Assembly (NCBI GenBank): GCA_049522565.1
Contig: JBEKNT010000289.1
Span: forward strand, 1-8,755
From: JASHVB01 sp049522565
Lineage (GTDB): Bacteria > Pseudomonadota > Alphaproteobacteria > Acetobacterales > Acetobacteraceae
Direction: 5' to 3'
DNA: 8,755 nucleotides
The notes beneath the pieces are model-generated. The model was not told the DNA's origin. It ran no database searches and was given only the letters and a program-made list of their open reading frames with translations. Shown here piece by piece: positions 1 through 7,582 of the stretch (position 1 is its first letter; each line of letters begins with the position of its first letter). The position numbers were made by a program, and so were the translations under genes.

Positions 1-23
1 CGTCATCTGAAACGGGCGCGCGC

Positions 24-2045
<2,022 letters not shown>

Positions 2046-2197
2046 AAAGCCGTCCCGCAAGCCGCGCACCGCTCGTCGGGGGGCGGATTGCACGTTGCCG
2101 TTGGACTGTTGCCGTACCAACCCCGAGAGAGGAACGTGACGCACAGCCGCGGCGTGCGCCCAGGCTTGGCGACCGCAACGGCGGCGCGGAGGAAACG

Positions 2198-3418
2198 ATG
2201 GACACGATGGCCGAAGAAACGCGCCTACCGGTCGATATCGACGCGCAACCCGCGGTGCAGGCAGCGGCCGCCATGCGACCGGTGCTCCGCCGCTATCATG
2301 AGGCGATCGAGCGCGAGCAGTGCCTGCCGCCGGCGTTGGTCGCGCAGTTGCATGCCGCCGGGTTCTACCGCCTGGTGATCCCGCGCGCGCTGGGCGGCTT
2401 GCAGGCCGACCCGCTGACCTACCTGCGCGTCGTAGAGCTGCTGGCCGAGGGCTGCGGCTCGGTCGGCTGGAACCTGGCCAACAACAGCATCGGCCAGCTC
2501 GTCACGCTCGGGTTGCCGGATGCGGGTGTGCACGAGATCTACCCGCCCGGGCACGAAACCGTCATCGCCGGCACTGCCGTGCAGGGGGGCGGCACGGCGG
2601 TGCCGGTCGAGGGTGGCTACCGCGTCAGCGGGCGCTGGACTTTTGGCAGCGGGTGCCGGGAGAGTTCCTGGATGCTGGGAAGTTTCCAGATCCTCGATGG
2701 GGGCGAGCCGCGGCGCCGTCCGGACGGTGGGTCGTTGTATTGGCGCGGGGTGTTTCCGCGGGCGGAAGCCGAGATCGTGCCGGGGAGCTGGGACGTGGCC
2801 GGACTGCGCGGCACCGGCAGCTTCGACTGGACGGTGCAGGACGTTTTTTTGCCGGAACGGCGGACGGTGGCTCATGTTGGCGTGCCGCTGGACAACCAAT
2901 GGTCGCGCTGGCCGGGGATCACCTATGCCTTGCCGAGCCAGGTCTGGGTTGGGCCGCACCATAGCGCGGTGATCACCGGCATCGCGCGCGCCGGCATCGA
3001 CGCGCTGATCGCACTGGCGGTGGAGAAGACGCCGCGCGGCCGGACCTTCAGGCTGTGCGACAACCCGCAGGTGCAGGACGCCGTCGGCCGGGCCGATGCG
3101 ATTTTGAACGCGGGGCGGGTGTATCGCAGCGCGATGATCGCCGAGCTGTGGAACACGATCGCCGCCGGCGGGGAGACGACGCTGGAGCAGCGGGCGCGGT
3201 GCCGGTTGGCGTCCACCTACGCAGCGGACAGCGCGCGCGAGGCGATGGACCTGGTGTACCGGCACGGCGGCAGCACGTCGTTCAAGCGCGAGAGCCGGCT
3301 GGCGGAGTGCTGGCGGGACTTGCACGTTGTCGGGCAGACGGTGACGGTGGCGCCGGAGTGGTATCCGATCGGGGGGCGGGCGTTGCTGGGGATGGATACG
3401 GGGCCGCGGTTGAGGTAG
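2198..3418 (+). CDS. Acyl-CoA dehydrogenase-fold flavoprotein (possible group D flavin monooxygenase)
   Basis: The 406-residue protein has the acyl-CoA dehydrogenase fold. An alpha-helical N-domain contains LHAAGFYRLVIPRALGG (51-67) and GCGSVGWNLANNS (85-97). A beta-domain follows, with GYRVSGRWTFGSGC (140-153) and SWDVAGLRGTGSFDW (197-211). The C-terminal helical bundle ends in a GGST...RLAECWRDLHVVGQ block (357-380). This pattern, with 'SGRWTFGSGC' and 'RDLHV', is typical of the HpaH/HsaA/DszC-type group, which uses reduced flavin from a partner reductase to hydroxylate aromatic or S/N-containing substrates. True dehydrogenases of the same fold cannot be excluded from sequence alone. The start is set by GGAGG at 2188-2192, five bases before the ATG. 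A second in-frame ATG at 2207 is less well spaced. No flavin reductase or electron-transfer gene lies in the window, so the partner must be encoded elsewhere. The 152-bp gap to the kinase gene argues against tight coupling. A run of seven T at about 2844-2850 is odd in this GC-rich gene but stays in frame. Confidence 0.9.
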   Translation: MDTMAEETRLPVDIDAQPAVQAAAAMRPVLRRYHEAIEREQCLPPALVAQLHAAGFYRLVIPRALGGLQADPLTYLRVVELLAEGCGSVGWNLANNSIGQLVTLGLPDAGVHEIYPPGHETVIAGTAVQGGGTAVPVEGGYRVSGRWTFGSGCRESSWMLGSFQILDGGEPRRRPDGGSLYWRGVFPRAEAEIVPGSWDVAGLRGTGSFDWTVQDVFLPERRTVAHVGVPLDNQWSRWPGITYALPSQVWVGPHHSAVITGIARAGIDALIALAVEKTPRGRTFRLCDNPQVQDAVGRADAILNAGRVYRSAMIAELWNTIAAGGETTLEQRARCRLASTYAADSAREAMDLVYRHGGSTSFKRESRLAECWRDLHVVGQTVTVAPEWYPIGGRALLGMDTGPRLR

Positions 3419-3600
3419 CGCAGCCTGGGCCTGGAGTTGGCAGGACAAAATCCGTCGCTCACCCTGGTGGAATTTTGCAAGACCTGCGAATGCGTGTCTA
3501 GCCGCTGGTCAGCGCGCTCACCTTGTGATCCGCGCCGGACCAAGAGCGAGAGTGCCAGACGATCGTGGCGAAGGAATAAGGATTGGGGCGAGGCTGGGGC

Positions 3601-3973
3601 ATGGCGACCAAAGACAATCTGCCAGCGACTCCGAAGTCGCGAGATGTGCTCCCAGCGGCATACTGCAAAGCCGGGAGCCTGATGGCGCGAGGGCTCGAGG
3701 CCATCAAGGCGCAACAGGCTCCCACAGTTCCCGTCGATGCCGACCCTCAGGCGCAGATCGATGCCGCCGTGGTCGCTTGGAGACGCCACGAGACATAGTC
3801 CGGACCTCAAGCGGGCATACCGCCAAGCCGTCGAGCTCATTCACCCCGACCTCGCACTCTCCGACCGTGAGCGACAGGGCCGCACGAAGCTCATGGCCTC
3901 GCTGAACCTCGCCTACGAACGCGGTGACCTACGAGAAATCGAGCGGCCGCGTGATCCGCTTCGTCCATCGTGA
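3601..3973 (+). pseudogene. J-domain (DnaJ-like) protein remnant, frame-disrupted
   Basis: Two adjacent frames appear to be pieces of one protein. The first starts at ATG 3601, after a weak purine-rich site, and gives about 65 residues (MATKDNLPATPKS... to ...AAVVAWRRHET) before a TAG at 3796-3798. I do not recognise this part. The second piece, in the +1 frame from about 3782 to the TGA at 3971-3973, reads PDLKRAYRQAVELIHPDLALS followed by RTKLMASLNLAYERGDL. This is a J-domain helix II, the invariant HPD motif (codons 3842-3850) and the helix III pattern 'R..LM...N.AYE.GD', as seen in small bacterial J-domain proteins. J domains stimulate the Hsp70 ATPase. The two pieces would join if one base were removed (or two added) between about 3781 and 3800. 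The tail ERPRDPLRPS looks atypical, so a second lesion or truncation is possible. The J-domain match is fairly secure. That the first piece belongs to it is inference, and a sequencing error is an alternative to true decay. Confidence 0.5.
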
Positions 3974-4014
3974 TGCTTGCGTCGCTCGTAAGGCTCCGCC
4001 AATCTCGCCCGGAG

Positions 4015-4344
4015 CTACTCGAACAGTTCCGAATGCGTACCGGCGCGCACGAAGACAACTATGCCGGCTCTTGCCCTGTCGTCGATCTTATAAGCCAGAA
4101 GAAAATCACCTCCGACATGGCACTCGCGATGCCCGTCCCAATCGCCACCCAAGGCATGATCGTGCCATCCCGGACCAAGAGGGCCATCGTTGGCGATCAG
4201 AAGCAGCATCACTTCCTTGAGGCGGTTCATGTCGTACCGCCCGGATCGTGACAGGCGCTGCCAGTCCTTGAGGAACACTCTGGCGTAGTCGGCTGCCCTG
4301 GGCAGGGCAGTCCGCTTACTGGCCGCGGTTCTTTTCGAGGTCAT
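4015..4344 (-). CDS. YafQ/RelE-family type II toxin (mRNA interferase)
   Basis: The product (up to 109 residues) matches the YafQ branch of RelE/ParE toxins, ribosome-dependent endoribonucleases that cut translated mRNA. The core runs from FLKDWQRLSRSGRYDMNRLKE through LLLIAND, WHDHAL, DWDGHRECHVGGDFLLAYK and VVFVRAGTHSELF. Aligned by eye with E. coli YafQ, the catalytic positions are kept: H63 (YafQ H50), H76 (H63), D80 (D67), R100 (R83), H104 (H87) and F108 (F91). YafQ W68 is Phe here (F81). The toxin should therefore be active. The ATG at 4342-4344 lies inside the antitoxin gene, giving a 29-bp overlap and likely translational coupling. It has no clear Shine-Dalgarno of its own. The ~17 residues before the domain are extra compared with E. 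coli YafQ (92 aa), so a later start, for example the GTG before FLKDW, is possible. The gene converges on the J-domain remnant, with 41 bp between their stops. Confidence 0.9.
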   Translation of the reverse strand: MTSKRTAASKRTALPRAADYARVFLKDWQRLSRSGRYDMNRLKEVMLLLIANDGPLGPGWHDHALGGDWDGHRECHVGGDFLLAYKIDDRARAGIVVFVRAGTHSELFE

Positions 4345-4594
4345 TGATCAGGTCGGCGGCCTTCGTGAAACGCGGACGGCGCGTGCGGACAATCGCGTCG
4401 GCCTCTGCCATGGCGGCACGCGTTTCGGCGTTTGGCACCTTCAGCGCGAACGGCAACTGCTTTTCGGCGACCACGCGCATCAGAAATACGCGCACGGCGT
4501 CGGATACCGACAGGCCCATCGCCGCCAGGGTTTCCGTCGCTTGTGCTTTGATGTTCTCGTCCAGGCGAATGTGCACCATCGTCGTTGTGGTCAT
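4316..4594 (-). CDS. RelB/DinJ-family antitoxin
   Basis: The 92-residue product has an N-terminal ribbon-helix-helix DNA-binding domain (VHIRLDENIKAQATETLAAMGLSVSDAVRVFLMRVVAEKQLPF, ~7-49), followed by the conserved L.VPNAET segment and a C-terminal tail that should wrap the toxin. This is the DinJ/RelB pattern. It neutralises the adjacent YafQ-type toxin and, with it, represses its own promoter. The start chosen is the second of two adjacent ATGs (codon 4592-4594), because a GAGG lies five bases before it. The first ATG (4595-4597) would be only two bases from that GAGG. The open frame extends further upstream across the palindromic operator, which is not likely to be coding. The antitoxin is first and the toxin second with overlapping ends, the usual order. 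Confidence 0.92.
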   Translation of the reverse strand: MTTTTMVHIRLDENIKAQATETLAAMGLSVSDAVRVFLMRVVAEKQLPFALKVPNAETRAAMAEADAIVRTRRPRFTKAADLINDLEKNRGQ

Positions 4595-4611
4595 CATAAC
4601 CTCGAGCCTGA

Positions 4612-4634
4612 TTTGAGATACATTGTATCTCAAA
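4612..4634. promoter_or_regulatory. Palindromic operator of the toxin-antitoxin pair
   Basis: A perfect inverted repeat, TTTGAGATACA - T - TGTATCTCAAA (11-bp arms, 1-bp centre), lies 15-18 bp upstream of the antitoxin start. It covers the -10 element of the deduced minus-strand promoter. It is strikingly AT-rich for this window. Ribbon-helix-helix antitoxins bind such palindromes as dimers of dimers, so this is the expected autorepression site. The binding itself is inferred. Confidence 0.8.
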
Positions 4635-4650
4635 AGGTCGTGTTACGCAA
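4622..4650 (-). promoter_or_regulatory. Probable promoter of the toxin-antitoxin pair
   Basis: Read on the minus strand, a -35-like TTGCGT (plus-strand 4645-4650) is separated by exactly 17 bp from a -10-like TACAAT (4622-4627). The -10 fits sigma-70 well (5 of 6 bases); the -35 is weak beyond TTG. Transcription would begin about 20 bp before the antitoxin start. The overlap of the -10 with the palindrome fits repression by the complex. Confidence 0.55.
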
Positions 4651-4733
4651 GCCAGCGGTCGATCGGCGGGCCTGGCTACCGCGCGACCCAGCGGGGTTAC
4701 CGACGCTATCCGCTGACGGGCGCCCACAACGCA

Positions 4734-4747
4734 CCGCTGATCAGCGG
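4734..4747. promoter_or_regulatory. Palindrome CCGCTGA-TCAGCGG upstream of the amidohydrolase
   Basis: A perfect 14-bp palindrome lies about 125 bp before the amidohydrolase start, in a 237-bp stretch without a gene. Outside it, two of the next three base pairs also match. The half-site CCGCTGA also occurs at 4710-4716 and 4762-4768. This looks like a regulator binding region, but no regulator gene is in the window and the role is inferred. Confidence 0.35.
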
Positions 4748-4780
4748 CGCGCAGGCAGCGACCGCTGACAGTCGGGCGTC

Positions 4781-4807
4781 GCACCGTGGCAGGGCGCACC
4801 GTGGCAG
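4781..4807 (+). repeat. Tandem 12-bp direct repeat, 15-bp period
   Basis: GCACCGTGGCAG occurs at 4781-4792 and again at 4796-4807, separated by GGC. The copies are identical. They sit about 65-90 bp upstream of the amidohydrolase start. They may be regulator sites or a small duplication. Confidence 0.6.
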
Positions 4808-4871
4808 TATTCCGGATCACGCGCCTGAGGTACTCTTGCCGACGCTCAGAAATGAACGGAGAGGAAACACG

Positions 4872-5699
4872 ATGCAGATCGTCGATGCCCAGATCCACAC
4901 CTGGGGAACCGGCTTGCCAAGCAACCTCTCGCATCGGCAGGTGACACACTTCACCCCGGAGGAGGCGATTGCCCTGATGGACGCAGGCGGGGTCGATGCC
5001 GCCGTGATTCATCCGCCGGGTTGGGATCCGGGTTCGACTGACATGGCATTCGCGGCGGTGCGGACCTATCCCGGCCGGTTCGCGATCATGGGTTCGCTGC
5101 CGCTCGATCGGCCGGACTCGCGTGCGCGCATCGCGGGTTGGCGAGACCAGCCGGGCATGCTCGGCCTGCGCTATACGTTCCTGCACGACCCCGCGCGGCA
5201 GTGGCTGCATGAGGGCACGATCGATTGGCTGTGGGCGGAAGCCGAAAAAGCCGGTGTTCCCATCGCGACGCTGGCGACGGATTCGCTGACGGACCTTGGC
5301 CGGATCGCCGAGCGCCACCCCGGCCTGCGCTTGACGATCGATCACCTGGGCGGCCGAGGCGGCCTGACCACGCTGAAAGACGCCGCGGCGATGACCCACA
5401 TGCCGGAGCTGCTGGCACTGGCGAAGTTTCCCAATGTGGCGGTCAAGGCAACCGGCGCGCCGGGCTATTCCAGCGAGGCCTATCCGTTTCCCAAGATGCA
5501 CACCTACCTGCGGCAGATCTACGACGCCTTCGGTCCGCGCCGCATGTTCTGGGGCACCGACATCACCAAGATGCCGTGCTCATGGCGCCAATGCGTGACG
5601 ATGTTCACCGAGGAGCTGCCGTGGCTCAGCGAGCAGGACAAGCGGCTGATCATGGGGGACGCTCTCTGCGCCTGGTGGGGCTGGAACCGCGCCGCCTGA
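4872..5699 (+). CDS. Amidohydrolase-2 family metal-dependent hydrolase (TIM barrel)
   Basis: The 275-residue protein is a full-length member of the amidohydrolase-2 family (lactonase / decarboxylase / hydrolase relatives). The first strand reads IVDAQIHTW, giving D5 and H8. The usual first metal histidine (D-x-H-x-H) is Gln here (Q7). Later landmarks are LTIDHLG (H158), the typical PNVAVKATG strand (188-195), and MFWGTDITK with the catalytic-type Asp D230. The end, LIMGDALCAWWGW, matches the family's usual 'I..GNA..L' close. Family members hydrolyse or decarboxylate small cyclic or aromatic acids in the cytoplasm; the substrate here is not deducible. The start is set by GGAGAGG at 4858-4864, seven bases before the ATG. 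The open frame extends upstream to 4623, but that part crosses the toxin-antitoxin promoter and reads as non-coding. The SDR gene follows in the same direction 111 bp downstream. Confidence 0.9.
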   Translation: MQIVDAQIHTWGTGLPSNLSHRQVTHFTPEEAIALMDAGGVDAAVIHPPGWDPGSTDMAFAAVRTYPGRFAIMGSLPLDRPDSRARIAGWRDQPGMLGLRYTFLHDPARQWLHEGTIDWLWAEAEKAGVPIATLATDSLTDLGRIAERHPGLRLTIDHLGGRGGLTTLKDAAAMTHMPELLALAKFPNVAVKATGAPGYSSEAYPFPKMHTYLRQIYDAFGPRRMFWGTDITKMPCSWRQCVTMFTEELPWLSEQDKRLIMGDALCAWWGWNRAA

Positions 5700-5710
5700 C
5701 ATGCACAGCT

Positions 5711-5736
5711 TTGTGTCATGGCAGGCCATGACACAA
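5711..5736 (+). repeat. Perfect 11-bp hairpin between amidohydrolase and SDR
   Basis: TTGTGTCATGG - CAGG - CCATGACACAA forms a perfect 11-bp stem with a 4-nt loop, starting 11 bases after the amidohydrolase stop. No T-run follows, so it is not a standard intrinsic terminator. It may stabilise or process the mRNA, or be part of the dispersed repeat described below: it shares CCATGAC and then GTGGGGAGCGCC (5739-5750) with the element at 7583-7699. Confidence 0.7.
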
Positions 5737-5810
5737 CAGTGGGGAGCGCCACGGCGGAACCTGCTTTCGATCCACCAGTACACACCGAACAATAAGGGGA
5801 ACGACTCCCA

Positions 5811-6671
5811 ATGAGCGAAACTCACCAGACCAACACGACGGGGAAGAAAGTTGCCGTGGTCGTCGGTGCCACCTCCAAGTGGCAGTCGGATGGCCGCAAT
5901 ACCTTGCTGGCGCACGGCAAGACAGTGGACGACAGTGACCTGCCGGTCGGCGTGCGCTGGGGCGTCGGCGGCGCGCTCGCCCAGAAATTCGCGCATGAGG
6001 GTTTTTTCACCGTGCTAACCACCCGCAAAGCGGCCAATGCGTCAGCGCTGGCGGACGCCATCCGCGCGCAGGGCGGCGACTGCATGATCGTCGAGCTGGA
6101 TCTCACCTCGGAAAGCTCCATCGCGTCGGCGTTCGCCACCATCCGCCGCGACGCCGGCGATCCCGATGTGCTGCTGTACAACGCCGGCTATCTCGAAGGC
6201 CGCGATCTGCCACCCGAGAAGGAATTGCTCGAATACATCCCGGTGGAGATGTTCGACACCGCGCAGCACATCGCCAGCCGCGGACCGTTTCTTGTCGCCA
6301 AGGAAGTCTTGCCGGCGATGCGCCAGAAGGGCGAAGGGTCGTTCTTCTTCTCCAACAACTCCAGCTCGCTGCGCGGACGCAAGCGCATGACCGGGCAATC
6401 GCTGTACTACCCCAGGGTCATGATGCGCACGTTGGCGCAGGTGCTGACCGAGGAATACTCGGAGCACGGCGTGCACGTGGCCAACGTGGTGATCGACGGC
6501 ACCATCGACTCGCCTGGCACAAGGGCGATGCCCAGAGTTCAGAACCGACCCGATCTCATTATCAATCCGGTCAAGATCGCCGAGGCGTTCTGGTACCTGC
6601 ACACCCAGGACCGGTCGTGCTGGACGCACGAGCTGCAGCTCACGCCATTTCCGACCAAGCCGAGCTACTGA
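5811..6671 (+). CDS. Short-chain dehydrogenase/reductase, atypical
   Basis: The 286-residue protein has an SDR Rossmann fold: an N-terminal beta strand (KKVAVVVGAT, 12-21), an LDL at 96-98 after the third strand, the NAG motif (124-126), a FFFSNNSSSLRG strand (178-189) carrying the catalytic serine region, and a late strand VHVANVVIDGTIDSPGTR (221-238). Two features are unusual. The TGxxxGxG cofactor motif is split: VVGATSK is followed by about 28 residues before GVGGALAQKFA (51-61). The active-site YxxxK is not visible: the region reads SLYYPRVMMRTLAQ (197-210), with Tyr 199/200 and Arg 202 but no lysine. NAD(P) use is probable from the fold; catalysis by the classic Ser-Tyr-Lys triad is doubtful. 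The start follows AAGGGGA at 5794-5800, ten bases upstream. Co-orientation with the amidohydrolase suggests a shared catabolic role. An enoyl-reductase-type or non-catalytic SDR is an alternative. Confidence 0.9.
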   Translation: MSETHQTNTTGKKVAVVVGATSKWQSDGRNTLLAHGKTVDDSDLPVGVRWGVGGALAQKFAHEGFFTVLTTRKAANASALADAIRAQGGDCMIVELDLTSESSIASAFATIRRDAGDPDVLLYNAGYLEGRDLPPEKELLEYIPVEMFDTAQHIASRGPFLVAKEVLPAMRQKGEGSFFFSNNSSSLRGRKRMTGQSLYYPRVMMRTLAQVLTEEYSEHGVHVANVVIDGTIDSPGTRAMPRVQNRPDLIINPVKIAEAFWYLHTQDRSCWTHELQLTPFPTKPSY

Positions 6672-6979
6672 TACCAGCCCGCGTAAAGGCTGACTCATCG
6701 GTCGCGTCCCCCGCCATCCACGACCATGTGGCTTGCAACAAGGAAAGTCGTGGATGCCGGCCGGAGCCTGCCCCCGGGCGCTTGACCCGAGGGTCGGCAT
6801 GACGAAGGTGGCGCCGTTCGTGGGTCAGTCTATAGGCGGGCTGGTATGACAGTGCGTCGTGAGACGCAACCAGGGGGCAGCCATGGCAAACGGGACCGTA
6901 CGCCGCCATCCTGCTTGCGTCTCTGGTGCGGCAACGCCATGCGCCCCGCGAGCAGACAGGCACAGACGGGAGAACGATC
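6672..6979. other. Intergenic region with repeat and small hairpins
   Basis: I see no gene in these 308 bp. They hold the inverted-repeat element listed at 6711-6815. They also hold a small hairpin TGCGTC-GTGA-GACGCA (6853-6868) and a 9-bp inverted pair GAGACGCAA (6861-6869) / TTGCGTCTC (6915-6923) that could fold alternatively upstream of the RidA-like gene. Short open frames here lack ribosome sites and recognisable sequence. Confidence 0.6.
6711..6815. repeat. Dispersed inverted-repeat element, copy 2
   Basis: CATCCACGAC (6715-6724) pairs perfectly with GTCGTGGATG (6747-6756) across a 22-nt loop. The right-hand part continues with CTTGACCCGAGGGTCGGCATGACG and ends AAGGTGGCGCC. That end resembles the GGCCATGACG...GTGGGGAGCGCC end of the element at 7583-7699. 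This is the kind of REP/MITE-like intergenic unit common in alphaproteobacterial chromosomes. Confidence 0.6.
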
Positions 6980-7396
6980 ATGGTCCTGAAGATCGAGCGG
7001 TTTCAGCCGGAGGGAATGAATGTCAGGATGTCCGGCGGCCAGCCTTCCTATTCCCATGTCGTGACGGTGAGCGGCACCGGGAAGATCGTCTACATCGCCG
7101 GCCAGCTTGCCCGCGATATCGACGGCAATTGCGTCGGCAAGGGCGACATGCGCGCCCAGATGGAGCAGACCTTCCAGAACCTTGACCGATGCCTCAAGGC
7201 CGCCGGCGCGACATGGGCGGACGTCGTCAAGACCAACACGTTCGTTACCGACTTCGACGAATTTCAGAAATGCGGCGATGTGCGCATGCGTTACTTCGGC
7301 GTGGCGACCCCGACCAGCACGACGGTCGGTGTGACCCGTCTCGCCGGTCCTGATTTCATGGTCGAGATCGAGGCTGTCGCTGTCGTCGATGCGTGA
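6980..7396 (+). CDS. RidA/YjgF/UK114-family protein
   Basis: The 138-residue protein has the one-domain YjgF fold, which forms a trimer with active sites between subunits. Landmarks are the SHVVTVSGTGKIVYIAGQLARDIDGN strand pair (25-50), a helix MRAQMEQTFQNLDRCLKAAGATWADVVK (57-84), TNTFVTDFDEF (85-95) and the closing strand FMVEIEAVAVV (126-136). Canonical RidA deaminates reactive enamine/imine intermediates and needs an arginine in 'ARS.V.V' that binds the substrate carboxylate. Here the same site reads TSTTVGV, with Ser113 in place of that Arg, so it belongs to a different Rid subgroup or acts on a non-amino-acid substrate. The Glu of EIEA is kept. The start is the ATG at 6980, preceded by GGGAG at 6968-6972. 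The frame is open 18 codons further upstream, but those residues do not resemble the family. It may serve the same pathway as the upstream amidohydrolase and SDR, although 308 bp with a repeat lie between. Confidence 0.92.
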   Translation: MVLKIERFQPEGMNVRMSGGQPSYSHVVTVSGTGKIVYIAGQLARDIDGNCVGKGDMRAQMEQTFQNLDRCLKAAGATWADVVKTNTFVTDFDEFQKCGDVRMRYFGVATPTSTTVGVTRLAGPDFMVEIEAVAVVDA

Positions 7397-7582
7397 GGGC
7401 ACCAAATTGAGGCTGCGCAACCGGGATCGGCATCACCGCGATAATCGACAACGAGGAACTCGATATTGATGCGATTTGCCGGGTAGCGTGGTGCGATAGC
7501 CGGTAGCACGCAACAACGCCGGGAGGGGCGGGTAACGCCAGGCGCCCTGAAGATTGACATACCGGCACGGGCCGCCCCCGAC

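Noticed and set aside
2094..2115. 8-bp direct repeat GTTGCCGT at 14-bp spacing before the flavoprotein gene
   Set aside because: Short, and unsupported by any other regulatory signal; it may be chance.
2225..3448. 407-codon minus-strand open frame opposite the flavoprotein
   Set aside because: Pro/Arg/His-rich composition with no motifs; the opposite strand encodes a recognisable protein.
3437..3682. 81-codon plus-strand open frame after the flavoprotein
   Set aside because: Composition is non-protein-like, no ribosome site, and it overlaps the better candidate at 3601. I see nothing definite in 3419-3600.
4341..5501. 386-codon minus-strand open frame over the amidohydrolase and antitoxin
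   Set aside because: It overlaps two real genes in other frames and has no recognisable domain.
5711..5736. Hairpin as a rho-independent terminator
   Set aside because: No T-tract follows the stem; the next bases are CAGTGGGGAG.
7397..7560. Possible gene fragment on the minus strand (NRINIEFLVVDYRGDADPG)
   Set aside because: The short stretch reads protein-like but has no start, ribosome site or known family; too weak to call.
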